Origin: Desulfobacterales bacterium
GTDB taxonomy: Bacteria > Desulfobacterota > Desulfobacteria > Desulfobacterales > C00003060
Direction of reading: 5' to 3'
Length of the DNA: 5,672 nt
Assembly (NCBI GenBank): GCA_030668505.1
Contig: DAOUTV010000142.1
Coordinates: 1 to 5,672, forward strand
Shown: one piece after another, positions 5,618 through 5,672 of the stretch
Position numbering within the stretch: position 1 is the first letter of the stretch
How the letters are laid out: the number at the start of each line of letters is the position of its first letter
Notes under the pieces: generated by a model
The model's database searches: none
What the model saw: only the letters and a program-made list of their open reading frames with translations
Told to the model about the DNA's origin: nothing
Program-made: the position numbers and the translations under genes

Positions 5618-5672
5618 GTGGTGGAGAAACTCAAACTCGGCATTCCAAAAGGGAGCCTACAGAACGCCACAA
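5618..5672 (+). CDS. hisG: ATP phosphoribosyltransferase, N-terminus only (cut by window end)
   Basis: The last 55 bases encode VVEKLKLGIPKGSLQNAT, read with GTG as initiator Met. The LKLGIPKGSLQNAT run is the first beta strand and loop of HisG, which joins ATP to PRPP in the committing, histidine-inhibited first step of histidine synthesis. Only 18 codons are present, so the long or short (HisZ-dependent) form cannot be told. Two GTG codons in a row make the exact start ambiguous by one residue. One base separates it from the hisI stop, consistent with an operon and translational coupling. Confidence 0.85.
   Translation, partial: MVEKLKLGIPKGSLQNAT

Overview
The window looks like chromosomal DNA of a Gram-negative anaerobe, most plausibly a deltaproteobacterium (Desulfobacterota). 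This is an inference from protein style: a two-domain universal stress protein beside a CBS-CBS-ACT protein, a class A penicillin-binding protein, and a hisI-hisG pair whose HisG begins KLGIPKGSLQNAT. No rRNA, tRNA, CRISPR array, phage gene or transposase gene is visible.

Layout. A tandem-domain universal stress protein (15-959, +) is followed 11 bp later by a small non-coding inverted-repeat element (971-1123). Next come a CBS-CBS-ACT regulatory protein (1195-1890, +), a repeat-rich inverted repeat between convergent genes (1901-1993), and a penicillin-binding protein 1A (1998-4400, -). A candidate promoter just upstream of the last gene would give an almost leaderless mRNA. A second copy of the inverted-repeat element follows in opposite orientation (4462-4720), and this copy has itself been interrupted by a different 105-bp structured sequence (4496-4600). 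About 520 bp without a convincing gene (4721-5241) holds a weak promoter and terminator candidate and a third, unrelated repeat with a cloverleaf-like layout (5039-5171). The window ends with hisI (5242-5616) and the first 18 codons of hisG (5618-5672), steps 3 and 1 of histidine synthesis.

The genes are ordinary housekeeping and stress genes in small separate units; only hisI-hisG is clearly a tight operon. The unusual part is the intergenic DNA. Two copies of one miniature element, with perfect 15-bp terminal inverted repeats and 8- and 9-bp target duplications, are identical over about 153 positions except for one G and the nested insert. They lie inverted around the CBS and PBP1A genes. 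With the two other palindromic repeat families, every intergenic gap longer than 100 bp carries foldable repeat DNA. No new protein-coding system was found; the miniature element and its nested passenger are the best candidates for something under-described.
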